This document shows positions 1-10,829 of a stretch of 60,000 nt of DNA, piece after piece (the stretch's first letter is position 1; every line of letters begins with the position of its first letter). Both the position numbers and the translations under genes were made by a program. This stretch comes from Takakia lepidozioides (lineage: Eukaryota; Streptophyta; Takakiopsida; Takakiales; Takakiaceae): the NCBI GenBank assembly GCA_030704615.1, contig CM060734.1, positions 49,866,042 through 49,926,041 of the forward strand. The letters run 5' to 3'. The notes under the pieces are model-generated. The model had not been told where the DNA came from and ran no database searches. It saw only the letters and a list, made by a program, of their open reading frames with translations.

Positions 1-233
1 TGAAGCAATGTTGAATTGCGCTTCTCAGTCGTTGTCTCTATCAATACAACATTATCATTTGGTGTTCCCCATTTCTGCTCGAATGAACATTGCGTCAACG
101 CAAGGTTGATTCGGGATTTCAAAAGTAGAATTCTCAGTGTTGCCTTCCTGCATTTCAATATCTTTTTTCCGGATGTGTGTTCTTTTTCGTTTTCTGATCG
201 AATGACTGTCTGGGTTTTTTGTGTGTGATTCAG

Positions 234-2375
234 GTATATATATCATATCCTCATACCGGGAAAGTACCTTAGCAATGACCCAGACTTCATCTATTCATGG
301 GCTGACCCCTCCAATGACAAGACAATGTACACGGCTGGTATTGCCAAAGACTGGAGCAGGGCGCACTTCCGAGACTGTGGGTGGTACCTCGACCTGCCAA
401 AACAGGACACTCCATTCGATGAAGTTGTTTTGAGAAACCTGAACGACAATGCCGTAGCGATTGCCCCATTGGCTGAAAAAGACATCCAGGACAGAATCAT
501 TTCGGCTCTGGCTGCAAAAGAGCCCGAGAAAACTGCTACTCCAAAACGAAAGGGGAAGATTGTCGGGGATCCGAAGGGGAAGGGGAAAAGTGCAGCTCCG
601 CAAGGACAGGGACCGTCAGAGGTTCCTGAAAGACAGCCTTCTCCCGCAAGGAGGGATAGGAGAACATCAAAGTCGAGGGAGCAAGTTTTCGAGGCGAGAG
701 AACATCCCTCCAGGGTTTTGGGCCAGTTCAATCGTAAGGTGCTGAATGAAAGTTTTCTTGCAATGATGGAGTCCAGGAAGTCCACATTCAAAGGGGTGCC
801 CTCGAAATCATGGGACATGCTTGTTTCGTTCCTCACTCAGGTGAACACTTATGTCTAAACTGTTGTATGAATAATTGTGTTTTGGCAGCTTGTTGTGGCT
901 TGTCCAGGGGATCAATCTCCTGTTAGATTTGGATTGGGCTTCTTACACTGTCTCATGTTTTTGGCTGTAGGTCACAAAAAGTCCGGAATGGGTGAATGGA
1001 GTTCAGCAGGCATACGCGACTGACCTTGTGGTGTTGGACATTCCTGACGGTTTTCCTGTCCCTGATGTGTTTCCTTCCAATTCGACCCCGACTTGGAACA
1101 AATCGGATTCTCGTTACTAGCAGTGGGCTTTCTCGTTCAGCAACAAGTTCCTTTCGGACTCGGGGGCTCTTCTTCTCATGCAGTCAAAGGACATGTCGGC
1201 TCGAAGAACTCTTTTCAGCTACATGAAAGCTTCCGGGTTTCGTGTCATCAAAACTTGGACATGCATCAATACTCTGCCTCTTACGAAGGGCGAGTTCCCA
1301 GGGCAGAAAGTGAGTTGGTTCCTTTCAATTGATGTTTTGTGGTTTTTCGGTAAATCGAAATGGTGGGTTATGTCTTCTGTCTCATTCTCTCTTCGTGATT
1401 ATTGACAGACATGGGTGTTCGAAGCTTTGTGCCTGGTGAGGCGGATGGACACTCTTCCTGCTGGTGTTGCTGAGTTTCAGTTGAGGGACCTTGCAGCTCA
1501 CATTGACCCCACCTACGAGCCTGTGGAGGATGATGTTATCTTCAATTACGTCGACTCGGGTCGGACTATGAAAAGGTCGAATGGTGTCCCTTGGAGAGGT
1601 GCACGGGAGAAATCTCCAGCTTTCATGCAGACTTTGGTGGAGACATGCAGCCGTCATGGTGGACGAGTGGTTGACTTGTCTATGGGCACAGGTGGGGCCT
1701 TTCACATTGTGTTTGACATATGGGCAGTGACCTTAGGGAAACCCTGTTTTTATTTCTCGTTCTTCTTGGATTTGCAGGAGCATGTTTTCATGCTTGCAAG
1801 AGCGCCGGAAGGCACTTCTTCGGCATGGAAGCTGATACGGAGCTCTTCTCAAGCGAGCTTCGTCAGCTTGAGTCGGGCACTACTTCTGCCCCATCCACAG
1901 AGGGACTTCTGGAGGAGCCCGAAGCGCCTGACGAGGATCTGGACGTGGACTCCGATTTTGAGTGTGAGTAAGTTCTTGTGTAGTCGTGCAAAATATGTTG
2001 CATTTCCTTGTGTCGTTCCCATTCGAGAAATAGTGGCTTTCGTTGTCTATATCTGGATGTTAACATCTACCACCATTCCTCTTCTTGCTTTGCAGAGTTC
2101 AGCACCAGTCATTGAATCAGCAGACACCTTTCGGTTTCCAAGGATACTACATGTCCCCGAGCCCCCCTAGATCCAACCGCTTGCCGGTTTACGCGGAAGC
2201 TTGCGCACGAATGTTATCTGAACAAACACTGTATTCGCATCTCCATGAAGGTCGTGGAAAAAAAAAACGTCATGGATGTGCTGCTGTATTCATAGATGAT
2301 ATTGCTGTAAACTCTGGAAGTGGTTCCTCTGAAACCTCCAATATTTCTTTAGGTTCAAGTACCGAGGCTCAATAA
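234..2375 (+). pseudogene. Beta-class DNA amino-methyltransferase-like gene, five exons, one in-frame stop
   Basis: Exons fit GT-AG borders with matching phases at 234-840, 971-1309, 1409-1691, 1778-1967 and 2096-2375. The first exon encodes a long basic, Lys/Pro/Ser-rich stretch. Exon 2 has a strand ending LVVLDIPDGF, where N4/N6 methyltransferases carry motif IV ((D/S)PPY/W), then a Rossmann-like run with GALLLMQSKDM. Exons 3 and 4 join to give VVDLSMGTGACFHACKSAGR followed by HFFGMEADTELF, which resembles motif I and the next strand of the SAM-binding fold (DPFaGtGtt..A...gR..iGiE.d). The order, motif IV before motif I, is that of the beta class. The tail after residue E-A-D is acidic and ends at 2373-2375. 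A TAG at 1118-1120 interrupts exon 2; the frame reads on correctly beyond it. The 5' end lies outside the window or before 234. Catalysis looks unlikely because the PPY core is missing. Family assignment is inferred from the motif pattern. Confidence 0.55.
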
Positions 2376-2495
2376 ATTGTGTTTTGGTTTTGCTTCCATC
2401 TCCAAACTGTTTTTCAAGTTCTTTGCACGTTCCCGTAAGTACAGTTAGGGATTGCCTAGGATAGGTCTTCGGATTGCGGAATTGAAAAATGTTTG

Positions 2496-2514
2496 TGTCG
2501 CGGCCCTTTGCCTT
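2496..2514 (+). repeat. 19-bp stub of the 5' LTR
   Basis: TGTCGCGGCCCTTTGCCTT is identical to the first 19 bases of the right LTR at 11734 and directly follows the left target duplication GTTTG. It then runs straight into gag sequence. The rest of the 5' LTR, the primer binding site and the start of gag are therefore deleted. The match plus the flanking duplication makes chance unlikely. Confidence 0.75.
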
Positions 2515-2849
2515 TGAACGAGGCAATTGAGAGGGCTGAATGTTTCTCGGATGTCCCTAGGGGTGAAAGACAAGGCCGTATGGAGCTGAACCACAAGAAG
2601 ACCCGGCGGGAAGGTGACTCCTTCCGACCGGAAAAGAAGTGGGATAGGCCACGCGGCGAAAATGGCACGTGGAAATCGAAGGGAGGGCCTTCACACGTCA
2701 AGGCGACACCCGGTGCTTCGAAAGGAAAAGCGGGTGGAGCGGCTTATGGCAGACAGAAGGCGACCTTTGATGGAGTGTGTTTCAATTGCGGGGAGCCCGG
2801 GCACATGGCCAAGAAGTGCACGAAGCCCCGGCAATTGAACATGACTTAG
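2515..2849 (+). pseudogene. Truncated gag with CCHC zinc knuckle
   Basis: The frame encodes the C-terminal part of a Ty3/Gypsy Gag: a charged linker beginning EAIERAECFSDVPRGER, a Lys/Arg/Gly-rich stretch, and one retroviral-type zinc knuckle, CFNCGEPGHMAKKC, that binds nucleic acid during particle assembly. The N-terminal capsid part is missing, removed with most of the 5' LTR. A TAG at 2847-2849 separates this frame from the protease frame that follows in the same register, so a nonsense change inside a former gag-pol frame is the simplest reading. Confidence 0.8.
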
Positions 2850-3470
2850 GCGACCACGGAGCTGTCGGAAGATACCATCAGTCGCTTGGTGGAAGCGGTG
2901 GTCGCCAGGACTTGCAAGGTAGGCAAATTTTCTTGTGAGTTGTATCAGGAAACTGGCGCCCTACGAAAAGGGAGTCAGTTATTGTTCGTGGATGGGATGA
3001 TATCCGGAACTAACGTGTCGTTGTTGGTGGACACAAGAGCGTCGCACTCCTTCATGACACCGGCAACAGCACAAAAGCTGGGACTCCCGACAAGTGACGT
3101 TGGGGCCTCTATTGAGGTGGGTTCTGCCAAAGGAGAACCACAGTTGGCGACAAGGTTGGCGATTGATGTTCCTCTTCAACAAGGGAGTTGGGAGGGACGT
3201 GAGAACTTCACCATCTGCGAGACCGATGGAGTGGATCTCATTTTGGGGATGACCTTTTTGAGCAAATCCGGAGCGGTCATAGATGGCCGCAAGAGAGTAG
3301 TCACGCTGCCATGTGGGAATGGTGGCGAGGTATTACGAGTGTCTGAAACGCCCAAATCCGTGGGAGGGCGAATAAACCTTCTATCAGCAAAGGAGTGGGC
3401 CGTGGAGGAGGCACACGAGCCCCAGTTTTTGCTTTACATTAGAGAAGTGAAAGGAAGGCGATGGGGAACC
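2850..3470 (+). pseudogene. Retropepsin-type aspartic protease domain, active site altered
   Basis: In the same frame as the gag piece, the protein has a flap and strand pattern typical of chromovirus proteases. The active site reads LVDTRASHSFM where the family has D-T/S-G-A; the glycine is replaced by arginine, so the copy should be inactive. A second conserved strand, VDLILGMTFL, matches the family's (D)xILGMDWL motif. A frameshift between about 3440 and 3475 puts the reverse transcriptase in another frame. Confidence 0.75.
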
Positions 3471-5987
3471 GAGCCCAGATTGGATCAAGGGGATTTTGGA
3501 GAAATACCAGGATGTGATGCCGGAGGATTTACCAAGCGGCTTGCCACCGCGAAGAGGAGTTGACCACAAGATTGAGGTGATACCGGGATCGGAACCGCCT
3601 GCCAAGGCGCCCTACCGGTTGAGCCACCGAGAGTTGGTCGAGCTGAAGACTCAGCTCAAGGATCTAATGTCAAAGGGGTACATCCGGCCGAGTAAGTCAC
3701 CTTACGGAGCCCCGGTGCTATTCGCAGACAAGAAGGATGGGACGTTGCGGATGTGTGTCGATTACAGGGCTCTGAATAAGGTGACTATCAAAAACCGGTA
3801 CCCTTTGCCAAGGATCGACGACCTCTTCGATCGGTTGGCAGGAGCGAAGTATTTCAGCCGGATCGACTTGCGCTCCGGCTATCACCAAATTCGGGTGGCG
3901 GAAGGAGATGAAGAGAAGACCGCGTGCAGGACAAGGTATGGTTCATATGAGTTCTTGGTGATGCCTTTTGGGCTCACCAATGCACCAGCGACATTTAGCA
4001 CGCTGATGAATAGCCTTTTCCAGGAGTGGTTGGATGACTTTGTGATCGTGTACATCGACGACATCTTGGTGTACTCGAAAACAAAGGAGGAGCACCTGGA
4101 GCACCTCAAAAGGGTGTTCCAAAAATTGCGAGAAGGGAAGCTGTATGCCAAAGCTTCAAAGTGCGAATTCGGGGTCACGAAAATGGAGTTCTTGGGCATG
4201 TGATTACACAGGATGGGATCAAAATGGATGACAGAAAGGTGAGGGCGATCTTGGACTGGGAGCCTCCGACTTCGGTCCCGGGAGTGCGTTCCTTCCTAGG
4301 ACTCGCCTCCTATTACTGGAAGTATGTGAGAAATTTCGCCAAGATCGCGGGGCCGCTGTCAGACCTTGTGTGTAAATCTAAAGTCTGGGCATGGAACACC
4401 TTTTGTGGCCAAGCTTTTGCTGAATTGAAGCAGCGGATGGCGGAAGCTCCAGTCTTGAAAATCCCGGAGATCGATCGTCCCTTCGAGATACATACAGATG
4501 CGTCGGACTTTGCGATTGGGGGTGCACTTATGCAAGATGGACGTCCAGTGGCTTACGAAAGTAAGAAACTGAATGAAGTGAAGCGACGGTGGCCGACGCA
4601 CGAGAAGGAGATGAAGGCGGTGGTGCACTGTCTTGAGCTCTGGCGCCACTATGTTGGTTCCAACCCAGTGAAGGTGTTCACGGACAATGTCACGGTGAAG
4701 TATTTTGCCACGCAGCCCAAGTTGTCCCCAAAACAACTTAGGTGGCAAGATACTTTGGCGGTGTTCGACGTGGATATCCAGTACAAACCGGGACGAGACA
4801 ACGTGGTAGCCGATGCTTTAAGTAGAAAGCAACAGCTCTTGTTGGTGTACAAGGGCGAGACGGCACTCCAAAGGAAGATCCGGAAGGCTTGCCGGAAGGA
4901 TGAGCTGGCAAAGTCCGTGATGCAGGACTTGAGGATGGGGATTAAATCGCAGTTCCACTTGCAAAATGGATTGCTCCGGTATAAGCAAAAGCGTCTCTAC
5001 GTGCCGAAGGGAGGGATCAGAGATAGCCTCTTGAGAGAATGCCATGATAGCCCGCTTGCGGGCCACGGTGGAGCCAAGCGCATTGCGGCACTCTTGAAGA
5101 AAGAGTATTTCTGGCCCAAACTGAGGGAGGAGGCAGAGGAGTATGTCAAGACATGCACCACATGCCAACAAAACCGGAGCGAGTACAAAAAGCAAGCGGG
5201 GCTGTTACAACCCTTGCCGATCCCAGAGGGGACTTGGGAAAGCGTCTCGATGGATTTCATGACTGCTATGCCGCTGTCAAAAGGATTCGATGCAATCATG
5301 GTGGTGGTAGATAGGTTCAGTAAAATGGGCCATTTCATCCCCACCAAGGAGACGGCAACGGCGCAGGAGACAGGGTGACTTTACTTCGCCCATGTCTTAA
5401 AGCATCATGGAGTCCCGAAGGATATTGTCTCGGACCGCGATCCAAAGTTTACGAGTAAATTCTGGAGAGCACTTTGGAAGAAGATGGGGACGAGGCTGAA
5501 GATGAGCACCGCCTTTCGACCTACGACGGACGGCCAAACGGAAAGAGTGAATTCCGTAATGAAGCAATTCTTGCGGAATTACGTGTCGGCAGACCAATCA
5601 GACTGGATGGAACACTTAGACGCGGCAGAGTTCTGTTATAATAACACAGAACACTCCGCAACGGGAGTTTCCCCTTTCGTGTTGGTCTATGGAAAAGCAC
5701 CTCTGGTGCCGACAAGTTGGGCCGCCCAGGACGTTGAGGAACCGGCAGTAGCGGCAGTATTGGAAGAACGCGAGCGTTTGTTGAAGCTCGCAAAGTACAA
5801 TATTGCCAAAGCTAGGAAACGGTATGAAAGGCAGGCGAATCGGAAGCGGAGGGAAGTGAAGTTTGAGGCAGGCACAGAGGTCTGGTTGAACATCAAGAAT
5901 TTTCGACTACCTCCGGAAGTGAGTCCGAAGTTCGTGCCTCCGTATGCGGGACCCTTTCGCATTCGGAAGGTTATGAATGAGGTGTAG
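3470..5987 (+). pseudogene. Chromovirus pol: reverse transcriptase, RNase H, integrase
   Basis: The RT segment carries the fingers and palm motifs ([44 protein letters not shown]). A one-base loss at about 4196, inside what was [10 protein letters not shown], moves the rest into another frame. RNase H starts with DASDFAIGGALMQ. The integrase has a zinc-binding N-terminus (AGHGGAKRIAAL... then CTTCQQ), and a catalytic triad with Asp in SMDFMTAMP, Asp in VSDRDPKFTS and Glu in TDGQTERVN. A TGA at 5376-5378 falls between the first Asp and the second. The reading frame is cut at 5983 by a DNA transposon and resumes at 8152. Confidence 0.9.
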
Positions 5988-8147
5988 TGTGAAAAGAAGG
6001 GGGCATAAATCCCCTTCTAGTTAACTCCTAAATTGTTCCTTACCCAAATACACACTTACTCACACCACACTTAATCACTCCTACTCTATTCATGATCAGA
6101 GATTGGGTACCCTCATCCACGCCGCAGCGGAAGAGAAGACATGGACAGGGGTTGAGAAGTTTCTCAAACTTATAACTTGGCTCATTTGTAAACAGGGTAT
6201 TGCATATGCCAGGGTTCTGTTTCCTAAATGTTTCAAGACATACATTATCACAAAATCAGGTTAGCCAGCACCCATGAAGGGCAATCCCTTCATAATACTG
6301 GCAGGCTAGTTCCATGAAATACACATCAAGTTTTATGGTCACTGGTTCAACTACAACGGGCTCCGGGTTTTTCACACACACATAGCCTCACTTTGATGAT
6401 CCACCATTCCTCTTTCAAGATCTCTTTTCCCCATCCCTTTGCATCAAGGACATATGACACTTTCAACCCTCTCAATCCCTTCTTGCAGATACAAATGGGC
6501 TACCAATAATCACCCTCAAGTGATCTTCTCTGTTGCAGCCCTCAGCCCCTGCATGCTTCTAAGTAATCATGCAATCAGCAGCCAACAGGTTTACTTCTAC
6601 CTGATTCATTCTCTCTGAAAATGCTACTTCCTAACCTAATTATATGCATGTTGCCCTCATTGTAAGTCATGGGCACTTCTTCTTTACTCAACCTCATTCA
6701 CATCCGCCCAAAATAGGAAGCATCCTTTGTTTAAGAACTGACTTCCCAACTTCTTGCAGCACTCCACACAACTTCCACCCTGCCTCACTTTCTCTCTACC
6801 ACCAGGACTGGTATGAATTCCAGAAGTCTCCATTCCATTTGCCAAAATCTTTTCTATCTCCCTCATTTCCATTGAGAGTATCTCTACCAGAATTCCATAG
6901 CAACTATCCCTAAGTAAGAGAAGGGCCTTGTATCTATCACTTAGCTCTCTTATACTCCAGCTGAAGCGGTGGGATTGCCTGCCTGAAATGGCACCTCACC
7001 ATCTCTGTCAGCAGCTCCCCTAACTCCTTTTGTCGTTGAATGCCACGTTGTAAAACAAAGATCTATGCATGTCAGATCCTGTCATTGCTATGCCACTCAC
7101 CTTCAGATATTTCGTCGATTCAAGCGTTCCGTGAGTCTTGACAGCTCTGTTTCAACCTATGGCAGTAACCTTGTTGCTTGCCAACTAACTACCCTATCCT
7201 ACCATCTCTGCTAATCTACCCTAAGATCTGATGTGATAACAAGAAGACAGTCATTATCTGAAAGCTTCATGCTCTACATATTTCACTCTTTGCTTCTTTA
7301 TTTACAGATAACCTGTATCACTGTCCACAAGCCAATGCCCTCATTCTGGCGATTGCACCATTTCACAAGTGGTCAAGTCAGTAATCCCATCTCTGCCCTT
7401 GATCTGGCAGCAATTGCTTCTCCACAAGTGCAGCTTTCTATAATTGCACATGAATGCAATGGGGCGGTATCAGTTTGCACACCCTACCTCTGGCAGATGC
7501 CCGTCATGATGGAGCTGCTCCATCATCTTAACTAGCCTTTGATCAAGTCTGCAACCCCACCTTCCTATTCCCTGGCAGCAGGTTGTTTCCCTTGCAGGTT
7601 CATCCTCCTTGTCATCGTGGTTATGAGAGTAACGACGGCAACTGCTGCCCCTCCACCGAGCTGCTTTCCCCCGCAACTCCTACACCTTCAGCGGTCAATC
7701 ACAGGACAGCACCGCCTCTATGCCTTCATTACTTCTGTCAGTAGTACATGATATTACTTCCCTTGCCCTTGATGAATCGTCCTGCAGCACTCCCTCTCTT
7801 CAAAGCCATGAAACGATTACTGCACCGCCTCCCTTCTCCTGGCTTGAGCAAAATTACCTAGCTGTTCCCTGCACGATTACCCTCCAGCAAGCCCCAAGCT
7901 TCCTCGACCCGCGTTTCTCTACGGTAATCACCAGCGATGAAAGCCTTCATCCTATGGATGAAAATGCGTATTTCATGACTTAGCCACATTTTGTCCTGGC
8001 AGAGCAATAGCATAGTGTGCCCATGGAATTACCTGTAGGCATGGATAGTTCCCTCCCGTTATTAGTACCAGGGCACTCCCTTTGTAGTAATGCCGGATCC
8101 TGATGCCAAGCAAAATTTCCATGTTACTCCCCTGCATTCACACTACC
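5983..8147. mobile_element. Non-autonomous DNA transposon inserted in the chromovirus integrase
   Basis: The 2165-bp insert has short terminal inverted repeats: GTAGTGTGAA near the left end (5984-5993) and TTCACACTAC at the right (8137-8146). It is flanked by GAGG on both sides (5979-5982 and 8148-8151). The uninterrupted site is present in the second copy at 10482-10502, which reads straight across with a single GAGG. The left end also has a small GGGG/CCCC hairpin. I see no transposase frame inside; the interior is C/T-rich on the plus strand. The superfamily is not clear: the TIR is not CACTA in the usual orientation, and a 4-bp duplication is uncommon. Confidence 0.8.
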
Positions 8148-8151
8148 GAGG

Positions 8152-8485
8152 ATGTGTATGAATTGGAGCTGCCGGCAAACAGCAAGGTGCACCCAGTATT
8201 CCATGTCTCCCTTTTGAAGCCTTACTCAAAGATGAAGCGCGTCCGAATCGGCACCAAGTGTTGCGTCCGCCACCTATGCTGCTGGATCATGAAAATGAAC
8301 CTGAGTACAAGGTGGAGGCAATACTTAAGTCGAGGAGGTTCAGGAACCGAGAAACGGAGTATCTCGTCAAATGGAAGGGCTATCATCATGTGGAGGCATC
8401 TTGGGTGCGTGCCTCAGAAATGGGAAACGCATCCGAGGCGGTTGCAGCTTTCGAAGGGCGACCTCAAAAGCGGAAGAAGCGTTGA
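8152..8485 (+). pseudogene. Integrase C-terminus and chromodomain, first copy
   Basis: After the transposon, the sequence resumes as DVYELELPANSKVHPVFHVS, the standard end of the Ty3/Gypsy integrase GPY/F region, then loses one T at about 8227 relative to the second copy. The other frame gives a chromodomain: EYKVEAILKSRR followed by ETEYLVKWKGY and ASWVRASEM, ending at a stop at 8483-8485. Chromodomains in chromoviruses steer integration to particular chromatin. The aromatic-cage residues are only partly apparent. Confidence 0.85.
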
Positions 8486-9385
8486 TGGGGACATCAACCT
8501 TGGAGCGTGGGGGAGGAAATGCATGCTTAGCCCGGTTTAGCTAGCTTAGGAATCCGATTGCAAACTTGTATTGTACAAAAATTTGTTATAAAGGAAATGG
8601 GTTCCAAATATTGTGCGTCCTATTGTGTTTGGAATGGTGATGCATGGTGTGGTTGGCTAGTGTGTAGAATGCATGCTAGTTTACAAAAGTGAGAGAGGTA
8701 AATTGGGTTAATCGTGTGTTTGCGTAGTGCCGAAATCGGGTGACTCCCATCCAAGGGGCAAGGAACTTGCGCCTTCTTTGGGAGTTCACGTGCTAGTGCG
8801 CACTTGGTGCGTGCGCGTACTATAAGTGCGCTACCGAGGGGGTTGCCTTGTAGTGCGGGCTAACGCGGAAGCTACGTGCTTCCGTTCACGTACTATAATC
8901 GTGTAGCCTCGGGACGAAGTCGTAGTGCGGCTTCGGCGTGTTCCCGTACCTCAGGCCAGCATTCCAAGGCGGACCCAATTGTAGTGATTGGGGCGCACGG
9001 TTGGTTCAAGGTTATCTTCCTAGTCAAAGAGGGTTCCAGGTGAACCCTTGCTCAAGTGATGCCAAAAGCGGCATCATGAGCGATCGCAAGCAATGTTGTT
9101 GCAGTAAGGCGATTCGATCCTCGGGAGGATCGTTCCTTGGCCTTGAAGTAGGCCAAGAAGAGTGCACTGGGAGGAGCTGGAGAGGCTCCACCCTTGGCCG
9201 AGACTTGGAGGAAGTCGGCCGAACTAGCTAGTGGAGAGTAGAGTCAAGTGTGGGGTTTGGTTCTTTGCCATGGGACGCCATGGTACGGAACAAACTCCTT
9301 GATGTGGGACTCCACAACTTGGATGTTCGTTTCTACAAAATGGACAAGTCGATGAGGACATCGACTCCCTGTTGGTAGGGGTGTG
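8486..9385 (+). other. Long 3' untranslated internal region of the chromovirus, first copy
   Basis: About 900 bp lie between the chromodomain stop and the LTR. The same stretch is repeated at 10830-11733 with small differences, so it belongs to the element. It contains GC-rich segments with repeated short words such as CGTACTATAA and GTAGTGCGG, and many small inverted repeats. It ends with a purine-rich run, GGTAGGGGTG, just before the LTR, which could act as the polypurine tract. No protein is evident. Confidence 0.6.
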
Positions 9386-10110
9386 TGTCGCGGCCCTTGC
9401 CTTGAGGGCAGGGGGGTCGGGACACATGAGGGTCTGCCCCTGTGGTGGGGCAGCGGCAGCGATAGGTATGGGGGGCTGAGGCACCCTTGAGTGCCCAAGG
9501 CACTCAGGGAAGCGGAGGCGCTCACTAGATGGAGCCCCACACACCGGGTTGCGGTGGGGGTGGCTCCACAAGGGGTGGTGGTAGCTTAGTGGGACTTAGT
9601 GGGGGTGGCATAGGACTCACCATGGGGGCGGAGACCTCGTGGTGGGAGTCGTGGGGAGTCTTGGGACTCATCACGGTCCATAGGGGCCGTGGTGAGCGGG
9701 CCAAGACTCACCGCGACTCACCACCGGGAATCGAGGGTCTTCGTGGTGGTTCGCCATAAAATGGCATGGCTGGTTATGAAACCCCCGCGGACAGCTACAG
9801 AAGTATATATAGGGAGTAGTAACCCTGAGAATGGTGCAAGCCCGTTGGTGACCAAAAACTAGTGAGTAAGCGAGCGAGCCGGAAAGCGACCAAAGAGTGG
9901 GGAGCTGTTCCGGATTGCCATCTACCAAAGGGAATTCTCCTAGTCCCAATTAGGTGGAGGGTTTTAGAGGGGAGCGAAAGGGGACCGTTATGTCCCGGTG
10001 AGCAGCCGAAGCTCCAAGTTGGCCCGGCGGCCAGGTTGGGAGTCAGGCGCGCGCATCAAAGCGAGTAACTATGACTTGAAGGGGAGTTTACCGAAGTGAG
10101 GTGCGCGACA
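9386..10110 (+). repeat. Complete LTR, middle position (725 bp)
   Basis: It begins TGTCGCGGCC and ends GTGCGCGACA, so the ends form a TGTCGC/GCGACA inverted repeat with the usual TG...CA limits. It is about 725 bp and closely matches the right LTR at 11734-12456. A TATA-like box lies at 9804-9813. Immediately to its right, in place of a primer binding site, is sequence from the middle of integrase, showing a deletion. Confidence 0.85.
9804..9813 (+). promoter_or_regulatory. LTR TATA box
   Basis: TATATATAGG sits in the middle LTR, about 300 bp from its end, and is conserved at 12149-12158 in the right LTR. Position and sequence fit the RNA polymerase II promoter of the element. Confidence 0.5.
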
Positions 10111-10829
10111 AACAGACTGGGTGGAACACTTAGACGCGGCAGAGTTCTGTTATAATAACACAGAACACTCCGCAACGGGAGTTTCCCCTTTCGTATTGTC
10201 TATGGAAAAGCACCTCTGGTGCCGACAAGTTGGGCCGCCCAGGACGTTGAGGAACCGGCAGTAGCGGCAGTACTGGAAGAACGCGAGCGTTTGTTGAAGC
10301 TCGCAAAGTACAACATTGCCAAAGCTAGGAAACGGTATGAAGGCAGGCGAATCGGAAGCGGAGGGAAGTGAAGTTTGAGGCAGGCACGGAGGTCTGGTTG
10401 AACATCAAGAATTTCCGACTACCTCCGGAAGTGAGTCCGAAGTTCGTACCTCCGTATGCGGGACCCTTTCGCATCCGGAAGGTTATGAATGAGGATGTGT
10501 ATGAATTGGAGCTGCCGGCAAACAGCAAGGTGCACCCAGTATTCCATGTCTCCCTTTTGAAGCCTTACTTCAAAGATGAAGCGCGTCCGAATCGGCATCA
10601 AGTGTTGCGTCCGCCACCTATGCTGTTGGATCATGAAAATGAACCTGAGTACGAGGTGGAGACAATACTTAAGTCAAGGAGGTTCAAGAACCGAGAAACG
10701 GAGTATCTCGTCAAATGGAAGGGCTATCATCATGTGGAGGCATCTTGGGTGCGTGCCTCAGAAATGGGAAACGCATCCGAGGCGGTCGCAGCTTTCGAAG
10801 GGCGACCTCAAAAACGGAAGAAGCGTTGA
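10111..10829 (+). pseudogene. Second, 5'-deleted copy of integrase end and chromodomain
   Basis: This stretch repeats 5599-5982 joined to 8148-8485. It starts inside the integrase catalytic core region at the equivalent of SDWMEHLDAAEF and runs through the GPY/F region to the chromodomain (VETILKSRRF, ETEYLVKWKGY) and stop at 10827-10829. Two single-base losses, near 10194 and 10340, break the early part; the rest is open. It lacks the DNA transposon, so it preserves the empty insertion site. Confidence 0.85.

Noticed and set aside
291-836. 181-codon minus-strand frame
   Set aside because: It is the shadow of the methyltransferase exon, which has GT-AG borders and continues in phase into later exons.
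5983-8147. A CACTA-type transposon from the CACTAC at the right end
   Set aside because: CACTA elements start with CACTA and end with TAGTG. Here the orientation is reversed, and the duplication is 4 bp, not 3.
8520-8530. TGCATGCTTAGCC as the start of a 1.59-kb LTR
   Set aside because: It is repeated with the LTR, but the real LTR starts at TGTCGC (9386), which pairs with GCGACA at the end, and the 5' stub next to the target duplication begins with TGTCGC. The extra 0.87 kb is internal sequence duplicated with the tandem.
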